Shown here one piece after another: positions 54,286-63,369 of a stretch of 64,000 nt of DNA (position 1 is the stretch's first letter; each line of letters opens with the position of its first letter). The DNA comes from Bog-532 sp963830385. Its GTDB lineage: Bacteria; Actinomycetota; Actinomycetes; Streptosporangiales; Streptosporangiaceae. The notes beneath the pieces were generated by a model, which worked only from the letters and a program-made list of their open reading frames with translations, was not told the origin of the DNA and did not search any database. A program made the translations under genes and the position numbers. Location of the stretch: positions 868,001 to 932,000 of the forward strand of contig CAWHMD010000008.1 in NCBI GenBank assembly GCA_963830385.1, written 5' to 3'.

Positions 54286-55651
54286 CAGCAGCATGAACGC
54301 GTCTGCACCGAGCGTGGGCGGTCCCGGGCTGCCCCAGGAACGCCGAGTCATCACCGAGATCCCCGGGCCCGCCTCGCGCGACCTGCTCGAGCGCCGGCAA
54401 CGCACCGTCGCCCGCGGCGTCAGCCACGTCCTGCCCGTGTTCGTGACCGCGGCCGGCGGCGGCGTGCTGGTCGACGCGGACGGCAACTCGCTCATCGACT
54501 TCGGTTCCGGTATCGCGGTGGTGTCGGCCGGCAACGCCGCGCCGCGGGTGGTGGAGCGGGTCAGCGCGCAGGCCGCCCAGTTCACCCACACCTGCTTCAT
54601 GGTCACGCCGTACGAGGAATACGTCACGGTCTGCGAGGAACTGGCCCGGCGCACTCCCGGCGACCACGAGAAGCGGTCGGTGCTGCTCAACTCGGGCGCC
54701 GAGGCGGTGGAGAACGCGATCAAGGTCGCCCGGCACGCGACCGGCCGCCAGGCGGTCGTCGCGTTCGACCACGCCTACCACGGCCGTACCAACCTGACGA
54801 TGGCGCTGACCGCGAAGAACATGCCCTACAAGCAGGGGTTCGGGCCGTTCGCGGGGGAAATCTACCGGGCGCCGATGGCCTACCCGTTCCGCTGGCCGGG
54901 CGGCCCGCAGGCCTGCCGGGAGCAGGCCCTGGACGTGATCACCGGCCTGATCCACACCCAGGTGGGCGAGGAGAACGTGGCCGCCGTCATCATCGAGCCG
55001 ATCCAGGGTGAGGGCGGGTTCATCGTGCCGCCGCCGGGGTTCCTGGCCGGGCTGGCCGAGTTCTGCCGCAGCTACGGCATCGTGCTGATCGCGGACGAGA
55101 TCCAGACCGGGTTCTGCCGGACCGGCGACTGGTTCGCCTGCGAGCACGAGGGCGTGGTGCCGGACCTGATCACCACGGCCAAGGGCATCGCCGACGGCCT
55201 GCCCCTGGCCGGGGTCACCGGCCGGGCCGAGCTGATGGACGCGGTCCACGTGGGCGGCCTGGGCGGCACCTACGGCGGCAACCCGGTGGCCTGTGCGGCC
55301 GCGCTCGGCTCGATCGAAACCATGGAGGCCGAGGACCTGCCCGGCCGGGCCCGGCACATCGGCGACATCATGGTGCCCCGGCTGACCAAGCTGGCCGAGG
55401 CCAACCCGCACATCGGCGAGGTCCGCGGCCGGGGCGCGATGATCGCCGTCGAGATCGTCCAGCCGGGCGGGATCGAGCCCGATCCGGCGACGACGGGCAA
55501 GGTCGCCAAGGCCTGCCACCAGGCCGGCCTGGTCGTGCTGACCTGCGGCACGTTCGGGAACGTGCTGCGGTTCCTGCCGCCGCTGGTCATCGGCGACGCG
55601 CTGCTGGAAGAGGGCCTGTCGATCCTGGAGGACGCGTTCGCGGCGGTGTGA
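54281..55651 (+). CDS. gabT: 4-aminobutyrate aminotransferase
   Basis: A 456-aa class III PLP aminotransferase moving the amino group of GABA to 2-oxoglutarate. The PLP lysine is in TTAKGIADGLPL, with the SGAEAVENAIKVAR phosphate-binding helix and DEIQTGFCRTGDWF. ATG 54281 or ATG 54293 could start it; a possible operator overlaps the first. It shares its promoter region with the pca operon. Other omega-amino acids are possible substrates. Confidence 0.93.
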   Translation: MVSSMNASAPSVGGPGLPQERRVITEIPGPASRDLLERRQRTVARGVSHVLPVFVTAAGGGVLVDADGNSLIDFGSGIAVVSAGNAAPRVVERVSAQAAQFTHTCFMVTPYEEYVTVCEELARRTPGDHEKRSVLLNSGAEAVENAIKVARHATGRQAVVAFDHAYHGRTNLTMALTAKNMPYKQGFGPFAGEIYRAPMAYPFRWPGGPQACREQALDVITGLIHTQVGEENVAAVIIEPIQGEGGFIVPPPGFLAGLAEFCRSYGIVLIADEIQTGFCRTGDWFACEHEGVVPDLITTAKGIADGLPLAGVTGRAELMDAVHVGGLGGTYGGNPVACAAALGSIETMEAEDLPGRARHIGDIMVPRLTKLAEANPHIGEVRGRGAMIAVEIVQPGGIEPDPATTGKVAKACHQAGLVVLTCGTFGNVLRFLPPLVIGDALLEEGLSILEDAFAAV

Positions 55652-55673
55652 GGTGCCCCCGATACTGGGGGCT

Positions 55674-56561
55674 ATGGCGCGCCGGGCGGGAGACAGGACA
55701 CAGCGGGTGGCCGTGCACCGGGAGGTCGACGGCGGGCTGGCCGAGCTGGTGCCCGACCTCGACCGCCCGGGCGCGTGGCTGCTGTACCTGGGCGACGCAC
55801 CGCAGTCCGCGGTGGACCTGGATGACCCGACCTACCTGGAGTTCGAGTACGTCCAGCGGATCGCGCACCTGCTGGACGTGATCGCGCCGGCCGGGGTGCC
55901 GCTGCGGGTGCTGCACCTCGGCGGGGGCGCGCTGACGCTGCCCCGCTACCTGGCGGCGACCCGGCCCCGGTCCAGCCAGCTGGTCGCGGAGCGGGACGCC
56001 GCGCTGGTCGGCCTGGTCCGTGAGTACCTGCCGCTCGGCCCGGCCCGGCACCAGGTCCGCGTCCGCATCGGGGACGCGCGGGAGGTGCTGGCCTCGGTCC
56101 GGCCGGGCCGCTTCGACGTGGTCATCAGCGACGTGTTCGCGGGCGCCCGCACCCCGCCCGGGCTGACCACGGTCGAGTGCGCCGAGCTGGCCGCCCGGGC
56201 GCTGGCCGACGACGGCGTGCTGATCCAGAACGTGGCCGACGGGCCGCCGCTGGCCTTCGCAAAACAGCAGGCCGCGACCGTGACGTCGGTTTTCCCGTAC
56301 GGGCTGCTGGTCGCCGAGCCGGGGGTGCTGCGCCGCCGCCGGTTCGGCAACCTGGTGCTGGCCGGCGGCCGTCGCGAACTGCCCGCCGCCCGGCTGCGGC
56401 AGCTGGCCGCGGCCGACCCGTTCCCGGCCCGGGTGCTGGACGGCGAGGAGCTGGACCGGTTCGTGGCGGGCACCCGCCCGGCCACCGATGCGACCGCCCA
56501 GCCCTCACCGCTGCCGCCGCCGGCCCTGCTGACCGGCCCGTCGTCCGCCCCGGCCGGTTAG
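55674..56561 (+). CDS. spermidine synthase-like protein
   Basis: A 295-aa Rossmann-fold protein of the spermine/spermidine synthase superfamily. It has the motif I VLHLGGGALTLPRYL, the acidic RIGDAREVL and VVISDVFAGARTPP. The polyamine-site residues of true SpeE are not obvious, and many actinobacterial members of this clade have unknown substrates. ATG 55674 is preferred to GTG 55653. It follows gabT by 22 bp and may be co-transcribed. Confidence 0.88.
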   Translation: MARRAGDRTQRVAVHREVDGGLAELVPDLDRPGAWLLYLGDAPQSAVDLDDPTYLEFEYVQRIAHLLDVIAPAGVPLRVLHLGGGALTLPRYLAATRPRSSQLVAERDAALVGLVREYLPLGPARHQVRVRIGDAREVLASVRPGRFDVVISDVFAGARTPPGLTTVECAELAARALADDGVLIQNVADGPPLAFAKQQAATVTSVFPYGLLVAEPGVLRRRRFGNLVLAGGRRELPAARLRQLAAADPFPARVLDGEELDRFVAGTRPATDATAQPSPLPPPALLTGPSSAPAG

Positions 56562-56680
56562 GCGGCAGAGCCGGTCAGGGGCGGCCGGGCCGTATTGCGG
56601 TTATTTGTCCGCTCCGGCAGCGCCTGGACCTGGAGTTCCGATACTCTGCATGACCAGTGTTGGCGTCGGAGGAGCCTCGC

Positions 56681-58003
56681 ATGGAGATGCCGCCCCCCGG
56701 CTGGTATGAGGACCCTGTGCAGAAGGGGACTCTGCTGCGCTGGTGGGACGGGACGCAGTGGACGGTGCACACCGCCCCCTTGGTCCAGGCGCCCGAACCC
56801 GCCCCCGTCCAGCAGGCCCCCGTCCAGCAGGCCCCCGTCCAGCAGGCACTCCCGGCTCCGGTGCTGGCGGACGTCAGCGACTTCGCGGCGGCCCCGGACG
56901 ACGACGACCAGAAGTCGCTGACCGAGTGGTTCGAGGACACCCCGGTTCAGCAGCCGGGCACGACGGTCGCCCTGGCGGGAAGCGCGCAGTCCGGGCCGGG
57001 CGGTGAGAACTCGACCCAGGTGCTGGACGGGGCCCTGCTGCCGGCGACCGGCGGCCACGCGGCGCGCGGGACCGGCGCGCTGGCCCGGCTGGGCTGGCGG
57101 CGCAGCGCCCCGGTCACCGAGGACAACCTGCCGCTGGTCGACCGGACCAGCTACGGGGGCATGCTGCGGCGCAACCGGACCCGGCTGATGTGGCTGGTGG
57201 CGCTGGGCACGGCCGTGGCCATGCTGATCACCGGGGTGCTGGTCGGCGTGTTCGGCTCGTCCGCCTCCCCGCGCACCAGCCCGGCCGCCGGCACCACCCG
57301 GCACCCGGCCGCCACCCACCGCGCGACCGCCACGCCGCCGGCGACGAACGGTCCCTCGACCACGGCGACCACCGGCACCCCGGTGTCCGACACCGCTTCC
57401 GGGCTGTCCTACGCGCTGCTGGCCGCGCCCTGGCAGCCGGGCTGCCCAGGCACCATGAACAACGCGGTGTTCGCCTGGTCGGCCGGTGAGAACGCGGTGG
57501 CGGGCACGGTCGCGTCGGCGGGCGGCGCCCCCTGGTACGCCAGCGCCTGCTCGGGTCTGCTGCCGCAGCAGTACGCCTACACCGGCACCGCCGACCTCCC
57601 GCAGACGGCCATGAACCTGGTCAGCGCGTTCGACGCCGCCTACTTCGCGTCGCTGCCGCACGTGCGGGCCACCGTGGAGAACAACCCGCTCCAGGTCAGC
57701 GGGCACGCGGGCTGGATCGTGGAGTTCCAGATGACCTACCAGAACGCGGCCGCCCAGGGCCTGGCCTGGCAGACCCAGATGGGCGCGGTCGTGGTGGTGG
57801 ACCGGGGAGCCGGGCAGCCCCCGGCCGTGCTCTACGTGACCGTCCCGAACAACCTGGGCACCGCCAACATCGGCATCATCCTGGCCTCGACGCAGCTGGC
57901 CGCGCCGGCCGCCGCCGGGAGCCCGGCCGCCCCGACCCCCGCCGCGCCGACCCCGGCGGCGCCCGCCGCTTCCGGGGCCACGCCGGGTGGCGCCAACCCC
58001 TAG
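56681..58003 (+). CDS. DUF2510 membrane protein with secreted C-terminus
   Basis: A 440-aa protein. The N-terminal DUF2510 domain (residues 4-35) has PPPGWYEDP and LLRWWDGTQWT. A linker holds three PVQQA repeats, a basic segment (GWRRSAP) follows, and one transmembrane helix (MWLVALGTAVAMLITGVL) lies near 167-190. The Thr/Ala/Pro-rich stretch and ~180-residue exterior domain end in Ala-Pro repeats. DUF2510 is a small tryptophan-rich module of unknown partner. GGAGGAG precedes the ATG. Its stop overlaps the LysR stop. Confidence 0.88.
   Translation: MEMPPPGWYEDPVQKGTLLRWWDGTQWTVHTAPLVQAPEPAPVQQAPVQQAPVQQALPAPVLADVSDFAAAPDDDDQKSLTEWFEDTPVQQPGTTVALAGSAQSGPGGENSTQVLDGALLPATGGHAARGTGALARLGWRRSAPVTEDNLPLVDRTSYGGMLRRNRTRLMWLVALGTAVAMLITGVLVGVFGSSASPRTSPAAGTTRHPAATHRATATPPATNGPSTTATTGTPVSDTASGLSYALLAAPWQPGCPGTMNNAVFAWSAGENAVAGTVASAGGAPWYASACSGLLPQQYAYTGTADLPQTAMNLVSAFDAAYFASLPHVRATVENNPLQVSGHAGWIVEFQMTYQNAAAQGLAWQTQMGAVVVVDRGAGQPPAVLYVTVPNNLGTANIGIILASTQLAAPAAAGSPAAPTPAAPTPAAPAASGATPGGANP
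56801..56845 (+). repeat. three exact 15-bp repeats inside the DUF2510 gene
   Basis: GCCCCCGTCCAGCAG occurs three times in tandem (56801, 56816, 56831), encoding A-P-V-Q-Q units. Copy-number change would keep the frame and simply lengthen or shorten the linker. It is likely a slippage hot spot. Confidence 0.85.
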
Positions 58004-58947
58004 GAGCCGGCCGGGACACTGGCGATGCGGGTCGCGACGGTGACGAGGTCGGCCACCGAGGCGGTGTCTTCGGGCCACCAGGCCAGCGCGACGTGGCAGG
58101 GTTCGAGGTCGCGGATGCGGACGAAGACGACACCAGGGCGGCTGTAGTAGCGGGCGGCGGCCATCGCCGTGACGCTGATGCCGGTCCCGCTGGCGACCAG
58201 GTGCAGTTCGGTCTCGAAGGTGGCGGCCTCAGCCACGACGGGTGCCGGGGTGGAGCGGTACTCGGTGAGGATCCAGTAGTCGCGCCATGGGCCGAGCGAG
58301 GGCGGGGCGGCGATGATCGGCTCGGGCAGCAGGTCGGCGACGGAGACGGTCTCCCGGCTGGCGAGCTCGTGGCCTTCGGGCAGGCAGGCGACACGGTCCT
58401 CATGGGCGAGGTCGACAGTGAGCAGGCCCGCCAGGCCGATGGGGGGCCGCACGACGGCCGCCTGGACCTGGTGATCCCTCAGCCCGCCGCTGGGCTCACT
58501 GAAGTCGTATTCCTCGGTCTGGACCCGGACATCGGGATGTTCGGCGCCGAAGGTGCGCAGCAGGGTCGGGACGATGTCGAGTCCCGCGCCGATCGTGTAG
58601 CCCAGCCGCAGGCCGGCCCGGGGCGGCTGGGCGGTCGTACGGGCGACCTGGATCGCGCGCTCCAGGTCGGCCAGGGCGCGTTCGGCCAGCCCCGTGAAGA
58701 CGCCTCCGGCGGGCGTGAGCTCGACCGAGCGGGTGGTGCGGGTCAGCAGCGTGTACCCCAGCGCGTGTTCCAGCTGCTTGATGGTCTGGCTGAGGTAGGG
58801 CGCCGACACGTGCAGCCGTTCGGCCGCCGCGGCGAACTTGCGTTCCCGGGCCACGGCGAGGAACGCCTCGATCTGCCGGAGGGTGATATTCGAGGTTGCT
58901 GACAGGTCAGGCTCCCTTCGCACGGATGGCCGGGTTGAAGCGCACAT
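58000..58947 (-). CDS. LysR family transcriptional regulator
   Basis: A 315-aa regulator. The N-terminal helix-turn-helix is RQIEAFLAVARERKFAAAAERLHVSAPYLSQTIKQLE (two halves around residue 35). The effector domain starts near RLGYTIGAG. A regulatory dimer with co-inducer binding is typical. It is divergent from the APC permease operon over 116 bp, so it probably controls the permease-YjbQ-kinase genes. Its stop overlaps the preceding plus-strand gene by three bases. Confidence 0.93.
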   Translation of the reverse strand: MCASTRPSVRREPDLSATSNITLRQIEAFLAVARERKFAAAAERLHVSAPYLSQTIKQLEHALGYTLLTRTTRSVELTPAGGVFTGLAERALADLERAIQVARTTAQPPRAGLRLGYTIGAGLDIVPTLLRTFGAEHPDVRVQTEEYDFSEPSGGLRDHQVQAAVVRPPIGLAGLLTVDLAHEDRVACLPEGHELASRETVSVADLLPEPIIAAPPSLGPWRDYWILTEYRSTPAPVVAEAATFETELHLVASGTGISVTAMAAARYYSRPGVVFVRIRDLEPCHVALAWWPEDTASVADLVTVATRIASVPAGS

Positions 58948-59063
58948 TTTATTCTGTCAATTTATCCACATAATAATGGCAGAAACTCGACATTCTCCTG
59001 GGCAAATTGCAGAGCTAATGTATCAGCCACCTAACAATTTGAATCATGAGGGGTGGTATCGCG

Positions 59064-60587
59064 ATGGCATCAGCACCGCCTACATCAGGTGTCGAGCAGC
59101 AGTTGTCCGACCCGAAGGACGTCGGCGACCTGCATCAGTTTGGTTACGCTCAGTCGCTGCGCCGGACGATGGGCCCCTTCGCCTCGTTCTCGGTGGCGTT
59201 CTCGATGGTCAGCATCACGACCGCGATCTTCTTCCTGCTGCCGAGCCTGTTCGGCACGAGCGGCGCGGCCGGAGTGTGGCTCTGGCTGCCGTGCGCGGGC
59301 GGCGTGTTCCTGGTCGTGCTGGTGTATTCGCATCTGGCCGCCCGCATCCCGATCACCGGGTTCGCCTACCAGTGGAACAGCCGGCTGATCAACCCGCACT
59401 ATGGCTGGTTCACCGGGTACACAGCGTTGCTCGCGTTCATCGCCGGTACCGCCGCGACCGCGGTCGCGCTGGCGACGGTGTTCGCCGGCGACATCTGGTC
59501 GCACCCGACTCACGGCGACATCGTGGTGCTGGCCACCGGCGCGATGGTCGCCGCCGCGGTGATCAACATCGTCAGCATCCGGCTGGTGAGCGCGGTGAAC
59601 AACGTGGGGGTGTTCTTCGAGATCGTCGGCTCGGTCGTGGCCGCGCTGCTGCTGCTGGTGGGCGTGGCCTTCTTCCACCACAAGGCGGGCTTCTCGATCC
59701 TCACCTCCACCGCGCGCACCAACCACAGCTCGCTGTGGTACGGCTTCATCCTGGCCGCGCTGCTGCCCATGTACTGCTTCATCGGGTGGGAAGGTGCCGC
59801 CGACCTGGCCGAGGAGACGAACGACCCGCGGGCGGTCACGCCGTACGCGATGATGCGGGCCAACCTGGTCTCGATGGGCGCCAGCGCCTTGATGATCGTC
59901 GGCTTCCTGATCGCCATTCCCTACAGCGTGGCCGCACTGCTGGGGCAGTCGAAGAACCCGCTCATCTACATCTTCCAGAGCCACTTCGGCGTCATCGCCG
60001 CCAGCGTGCTGCAGGTCGTCGTGTTCCTGGCGATCTTCTCGTGCGTGCTGGCCAACATGGTCGTCGCCACGCGGCTGACGTTCGCGCTCTCCCGGGACCG
60101 GATGCTGCCGGGCTCGTCCGTGCTGGGCAGCGTCAACAAGACCACCCGGACACCGATCGCCTCGATCCTGCTGGTAGCGGTCGTGGGCATCGGGATCAAC
60201 ATGCTCTCGGCCGGCATCGCCGCGAACGTGGTGTCGATCTGCAGCGTCGCCTACTACTTCGTCTACCTGCTCACCGTGGGCGCGGCCCTCTACGCCCACC
60301 TCGCGAAGAAGATGCCCGGCCACCGGGCCGGTGACTTCTCCCTCGGACGATGGTTCATCGTCGTCGCGGTATCGGCTCTGCTGTTCACGGTCGGCGTGGT
60401 CGTGATCGCTCTCGCCCCGCAGGAGGGCCACGTGGCCGCCCGCTACCTGCTCGGCGCCGAGGTGGCCGGCCTGTTCTGGTACCTGCTGTACCTGCGCCCC
60501 CGCCTGGCGACCCGCGAGGTCGGCATCTATCGCGAGATCGCGCCCGCCGACACCACCGGCCTGGTCGTGCCGGCCACGGAGCAGTGA
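59064..60587 (+). CDS. APC superfamily amino acid/polyamine permease
   Basis: A 507-aa transporter with about twelve hydrophobic segments, of the basic amino acid/polyamine antiporter-like branch (GABA permease-type). The N-terminus has FGYAQSLRRTMGPFASFSVAFSM, a segment typical of these eukaryote-like bacterial permeases. IGWEGAADLAEETNDPR matches the conserved loop in the same branch. ATG 59064 is set by GAGGGGTGG. It heads the operon and is divergent from LysR. The substrate need not be an amino acid. Confidence 0.93.
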   Translation: MASAPPTSGVEQQLSDPKDVGDLHQFGYAQSLRRTMGPFASFSVAFSMVSITTAIFFLLPSLFGTSGAAGVWLWLPCAGGVFLVVLVYSHLAARIPITGFAYQWNSRLINPHYGWFTGYTALLAFIAGTAATAVALATVFAGDIWSHPTHGDIVVLATGAMVAAAVINIVSIRLVSAVNNVGVFFEIVGSVVAALLLLVGVAFFHHKAGFSILTSTARTNHSSLWYGFILAALLPMYCFIGWEGAADLAEETNDPRAVTPYAMMRANLVSMGASALMIVGFLIAIPYSVAALLGQSKNPLIYIFQSHFGVIAASVLQVVVFLAIFSCVLANMVVATRLTFALSRDRMLPGSSVLGSVNKTTRTPIASILLVAVVGIGINMLSAGIAANVVSICSVAYYFVYLLTVGAALYAHLAKKMPGHRAGDFSLGRWFIVVAVSALLFTVGVVVIALAPQEGHVAARYLLGAEVAGLFWYLLYLRPRLATREVGIYREIAPADTTGLVVPATEQ

Positions 60588-61084
60588 TGGCCACGAAAAC
60601 GCACACCCTGACGATCGACACCCCCGCGCGTCAGGAGTTCTTCGACCTGACGCCGGAGTTCGAGGAGTTCGTGGGCGGCAGCGGCGTCGCGAACGGCCTG
60701 GCTGTCGCCTATTCACAGCACACGAGCTGCTGCGTCCTGCTCCAGGAGGAATCCGAGGACACCACCTACTACGGCACCCAGTACATCCTCCAGGACACGC
60801 TGAACGTCCTCGCTAAGATCGCCCCGCCGACGCGGAACGAGAACCAGTACCTCCACCCCGGCCCGATCCATATCCGCAACGCCGCCAAGCTCCGCGACGA
60901 GCTTCCGGCCTGGGGACTGAACACCGACGGGCACATCATCTCGTCCCTCCTCGGCCGCTCGGAAACCGTTCCGGTTCACGACGGCCGGCTGGTGCTGGGC
61001 GAGTTCGGGCGCGTCTACTTCGGCGACCTGGACTCGGTCCGCCCCCGCCAGCGGATGGTCCACTTCCAGGTCATCGGCGACTGA
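60587..61084 (+). CDS. YjbQ/UPF0047 family protein
   Basis: A 165-aa single-domain protein, longer than the ~140-aa E. coli YjbQ, by an inserted segment around residues 60-100. Family residues are SQHTSCCVLLQEE, NTDGHIISSLLGRS and FGRVYFGDLD, with His residues clustering as a metal or active site. YjbQ has weak thiamin-phosphate-synthase activity in E. coli, but its true function is unsettled. Its ATG overlaps the permease stop (TGATG). The operon implies a metabolic role beside a kinase and two isomerase folds. Confidence 0.9.
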   Translation: MATKTHTLTIDTPARQEFFDLTPEFEEFVGGSGVANGLAVAYSQHTSCCVLLQEESEDTTYYGTQYILQDTLNVLAKIAPPTRNENQYLHPGPIHIRNAAKLRDELPAWGLNTDGHIISSLLGRSETVPVHDGRLVLGEFGRVYFGDLDSVRPRQRMVHFQVIGD

Positions 61085-61086
61085 GC

Positions 61087-62550
61087 ATGATCGTGTACGC
61101 GGTCGACCTCGGCACGACCAACATCAAGGTGGCGCTGTTCGACGAGCGGCTGCGGCGGCTGGCCCTGATGCAGGCGCCAGTGACCTACGACCGTGAGGGA
61201 GCACGGGTCGAGTTCGACCCGCAGCGCCTGTTCGACCTCATGGTCGAGCTGATGCACGGCTGCAGCGATCAGTACGGCGACACGGCCCGGCACGACGCCG
61301 TCATCACGATCACCGGGCAGGCGGAGTCCCTGGTCCTGCGCGACGCGGCCGGCGGCCTGCTCCGGCCGGGCATCTCCTGGCTGGACGCGCGGGCCACCGC
61401 GGAGGCCGTGGAGCTGGCCGAGAAGTTCGGATCGGCTCAGGCCTTCGCGGTCACCGGCGAACCCGAAGCGTCGGCCACGTGGCCCGCGGCCAAGCTGAGA
61501 TGGCTGGCCCGGCACGATCCCGGCGCCCTCGACCAGGCCCGGGCGGTCCTGATGGTGAAGGACGACATCATCTTCCGCCTCACCGGTGTCATGGCGGGCG
61601 AAGTCACCACGCGTGGGTTCACCTACTTCTACGACGTGCCCGGGCGGCGCTACTGGCCCGAGATGCTCGACTTCTGTGCCGTCCGGGCCGAGGCGCTCCC
61701 GGCGATCGCCGGCGCCGGCCAGAACGTGGGCCCCGTGGCCGCTGAGGTGCTCGACTGGCTGCCCGCCGCCGCGAGCTACCGGGTCAACACGGGCGCACTC
61801 GATCACTTCTGCGCGATGGTCGGCACCGGTTCCTACGCCCACGGGATGGTCAGCGAGTCGGCCGGCACGGTCCTGTCGCTGTCCATGCTGGCCCGCGGCT
61901 GGACCTTCGACCCCGCCCGGCGAGTGTCCTTCCACGCCGGGCTGCGACCCGGCGAGATCCTTCTGTTCACCGGGGCCGACAGCGGCGGGGTGGTCCTGGA
62001 CTGGTTCCGGGCCACCGCGCTCGGCCGCATGCGCTACGAGGAGCTCGAGGACCTGCTGCAATCCCGGCGGTCCACGGACGCGCCGATCTTCCTGCCCTAC
62101 CTGACCGGCGTGAACCCGCCCGACTACTCCCCCGCGGCCAAGGGGGCATTCCTCGGACTGGACCTCCAGCACGGCCGGGCCGACCTCGCGCACGCGGTCG
62201 AAGAAGGCCTCGCCCACCTGCTGCGCCGGAACATCGAATACCTCGCGCCGGACGGTGATGTGACCGAGATCGTCTCGACCGGAGGCGGCGCGGCCTCGCC
62301 CTACTGGAGTCAGCTCAAGGCCGACGTCTGCGGCGTACAGGTCCTCGTGCCCCGGGAACAGGAAGCGACCTGCCGCGGCGCCGCGGCGCTGGCCCTGGTC
62401 GAACACGGCGCCCTCGGCGGCCTCAGTGACGCCGCGCTGCTCAACCAGCCCGAGGTGGTCACGTACCGGCCGCTGAAGACCGGCGCGACCGCGGCGCGAT
62501 ACCAGCTGTTCGAGACCTATCTCGCCCGGCTGTACCCCAGCACCAGCTGA
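61087..62550 (+). CDS. FGGY family carbohydrate kinase
   Basis: A 487-aa ASKHA-fold kinase. Phosphate 1 is VDLGTTNIKVALFDE, phosphate 2 is FTGADSGGVVLDW and the adenosine motif is VSTGGGAASPYWSQLKADV. The catalytic Asp is probably in SWLDARA. Sugar specificity is not readable; closest architecture is the xylulose/gluconate/AI-2 kinase group. It lies three bases after the YjbQ stop. Confidence 0.93.
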   Translation: MIVYAVDLGTTNIKVALFDERLRRLALMQAPVTYDREGARVEFDPQRLFDLMVELMHGCSDQYGDTARHDAVITITGQAESLVLRDAAGGLLRPGISWLDARATAEAVELAEKFGSAQAFAVTGEPEASATWPAAKLRWLARHDPGALDQARAVLMVKDDIIFRLTGVMAGEVTTRGFTYFYDVPGRRYWPEMLDFCAVRAEALPAIAGAGQNVGPVAAEVLDWLPAAASYRVNTGALDHFCAMVGTGSYAHGMVSESAGTVLSLSMLARGWTFDPARRVSFHAGLRPGEILLFTGADSGGVVLDWFRATALGRMRYEELEDLLQSRRSTDAPIFLPYLTGVNPPDYSPAAKGAFLGLDLQHGRADLAHAVEEGLAHLLRRNIEYLAPDGDVTEIVSTGGGAASPYWSQLKADVCGVQVLVPREQEATCRGAAALALVEHGALGGLSDAALLNQPEVVTYRPLKTGATAARYQLFETYLARLYPSTS

Positions 62551-62562
62551 AGGAGGAAGCAC

Positions 62563-63369
62563 GTGAAGCTCTCCTGCTCGTCGCCCATGGTTCCCGGGCA
62601 GACCCTGACCGAGAAGGCGCAGAACCTGCGGACGTGGGGCTATGACGCGCTCGCCGTTTTCCAGCCCTACAGCGAGTGGTCGGACGAACTGCGGGAGGAG
62701 CTGGGATCGCTGGAGGAGCGGACCGGTGTCCGGGCCGCCGAATTCGTCTTCATGGATGCCAGCTACGGCAACGCCATGTCACCGGACGGCGAACTGCGCG
62801 ACCGGTGCCGCGCCATGTACCGGCTCGCCGCGACCGTCTGCGCCCAGATCGGGGCGGTGACCGAGATCGAGTACCAGTACGGTCCGCAGGACCCGATGCC
62901 GCTGTTCGATCCCTACCAGCAGCTCAGCCCGGACCAGGCGGATGACTTCACCGCGTTCTACCGGCAGGTACTCGACCTGGTGGCCGGCACACCCGCCCGG
63001 GTGCTGCTCGAGCCCATCAACCGGTACGAATGCCGATACCTCAACCGCATCGCCGACAACATCCGCATCATCGACGCGGTCGCGCATCCGAACGCGGGGC
63101 TCCTGCCCGACACGTTCCACATGTCGATAGAGGAAGCGGACATGGGACAGGCGCTGATTCAGGCGGGCCCCCGCATCGGGCATGTGCACCTCGGGGACAG
63201 CAACCGGCTCCTGCCCGGCCACGGCCTCCTGAACTGGCCCGACATCTTCGGCGCCCTGAACACGGTGGGGTACGACGGCTACGTCAACCTCGAGTGCTCC
63301 ACCACCGGGGACCCGGCGGTGACCCTTCCCGCGACCGCGGCCTGGATCCGTGATCTCGCCCAGTCCTGA
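62563..63369 (+). CDS. sugar phosphate isomerase/epimerase (xylose isomerase-like TIM barrel)
   Basis: A 268-aa AP-endonuclease-2-type barrel. Metal ligands are Glu in LLEPINRYE, Asp in LLPDTFHMS, His in IGHVHLGDSNR and the terminal Glu in YVNLECS. This set matches hydroxypyruvate isomerase, tagatose-3-epimerase and myo-inosose relatives; the exact reaction is open. GGAGG lies just before GTG 62563. It lies 12 bp after the kinase and overlaps the next frame. Confidence 0.93.
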   Translation: MKLSCSSPMVPGQTLTEKAQNLRTWGYDALAVFQPYSEWSDELREELGSLEERTGVRAAEFVFMDASYGNAMSPDGELRDRCRAMYRLAATVCAQIGAVTEIEYQYGPQDPMPLFDPYQQLSPDQADDFTAFYRQVLDLVAGTPARVLLEPINRYECRYLNRIADNIRIIDAVAHPNAGLLPDTFHMSIEEADMGQALIQAGPRIGHVHLGDSNRLLPGHGLLNWPDIFGALNTVGYDGYVNLECSTTGDPAVTLPATAAWIRDLAQS

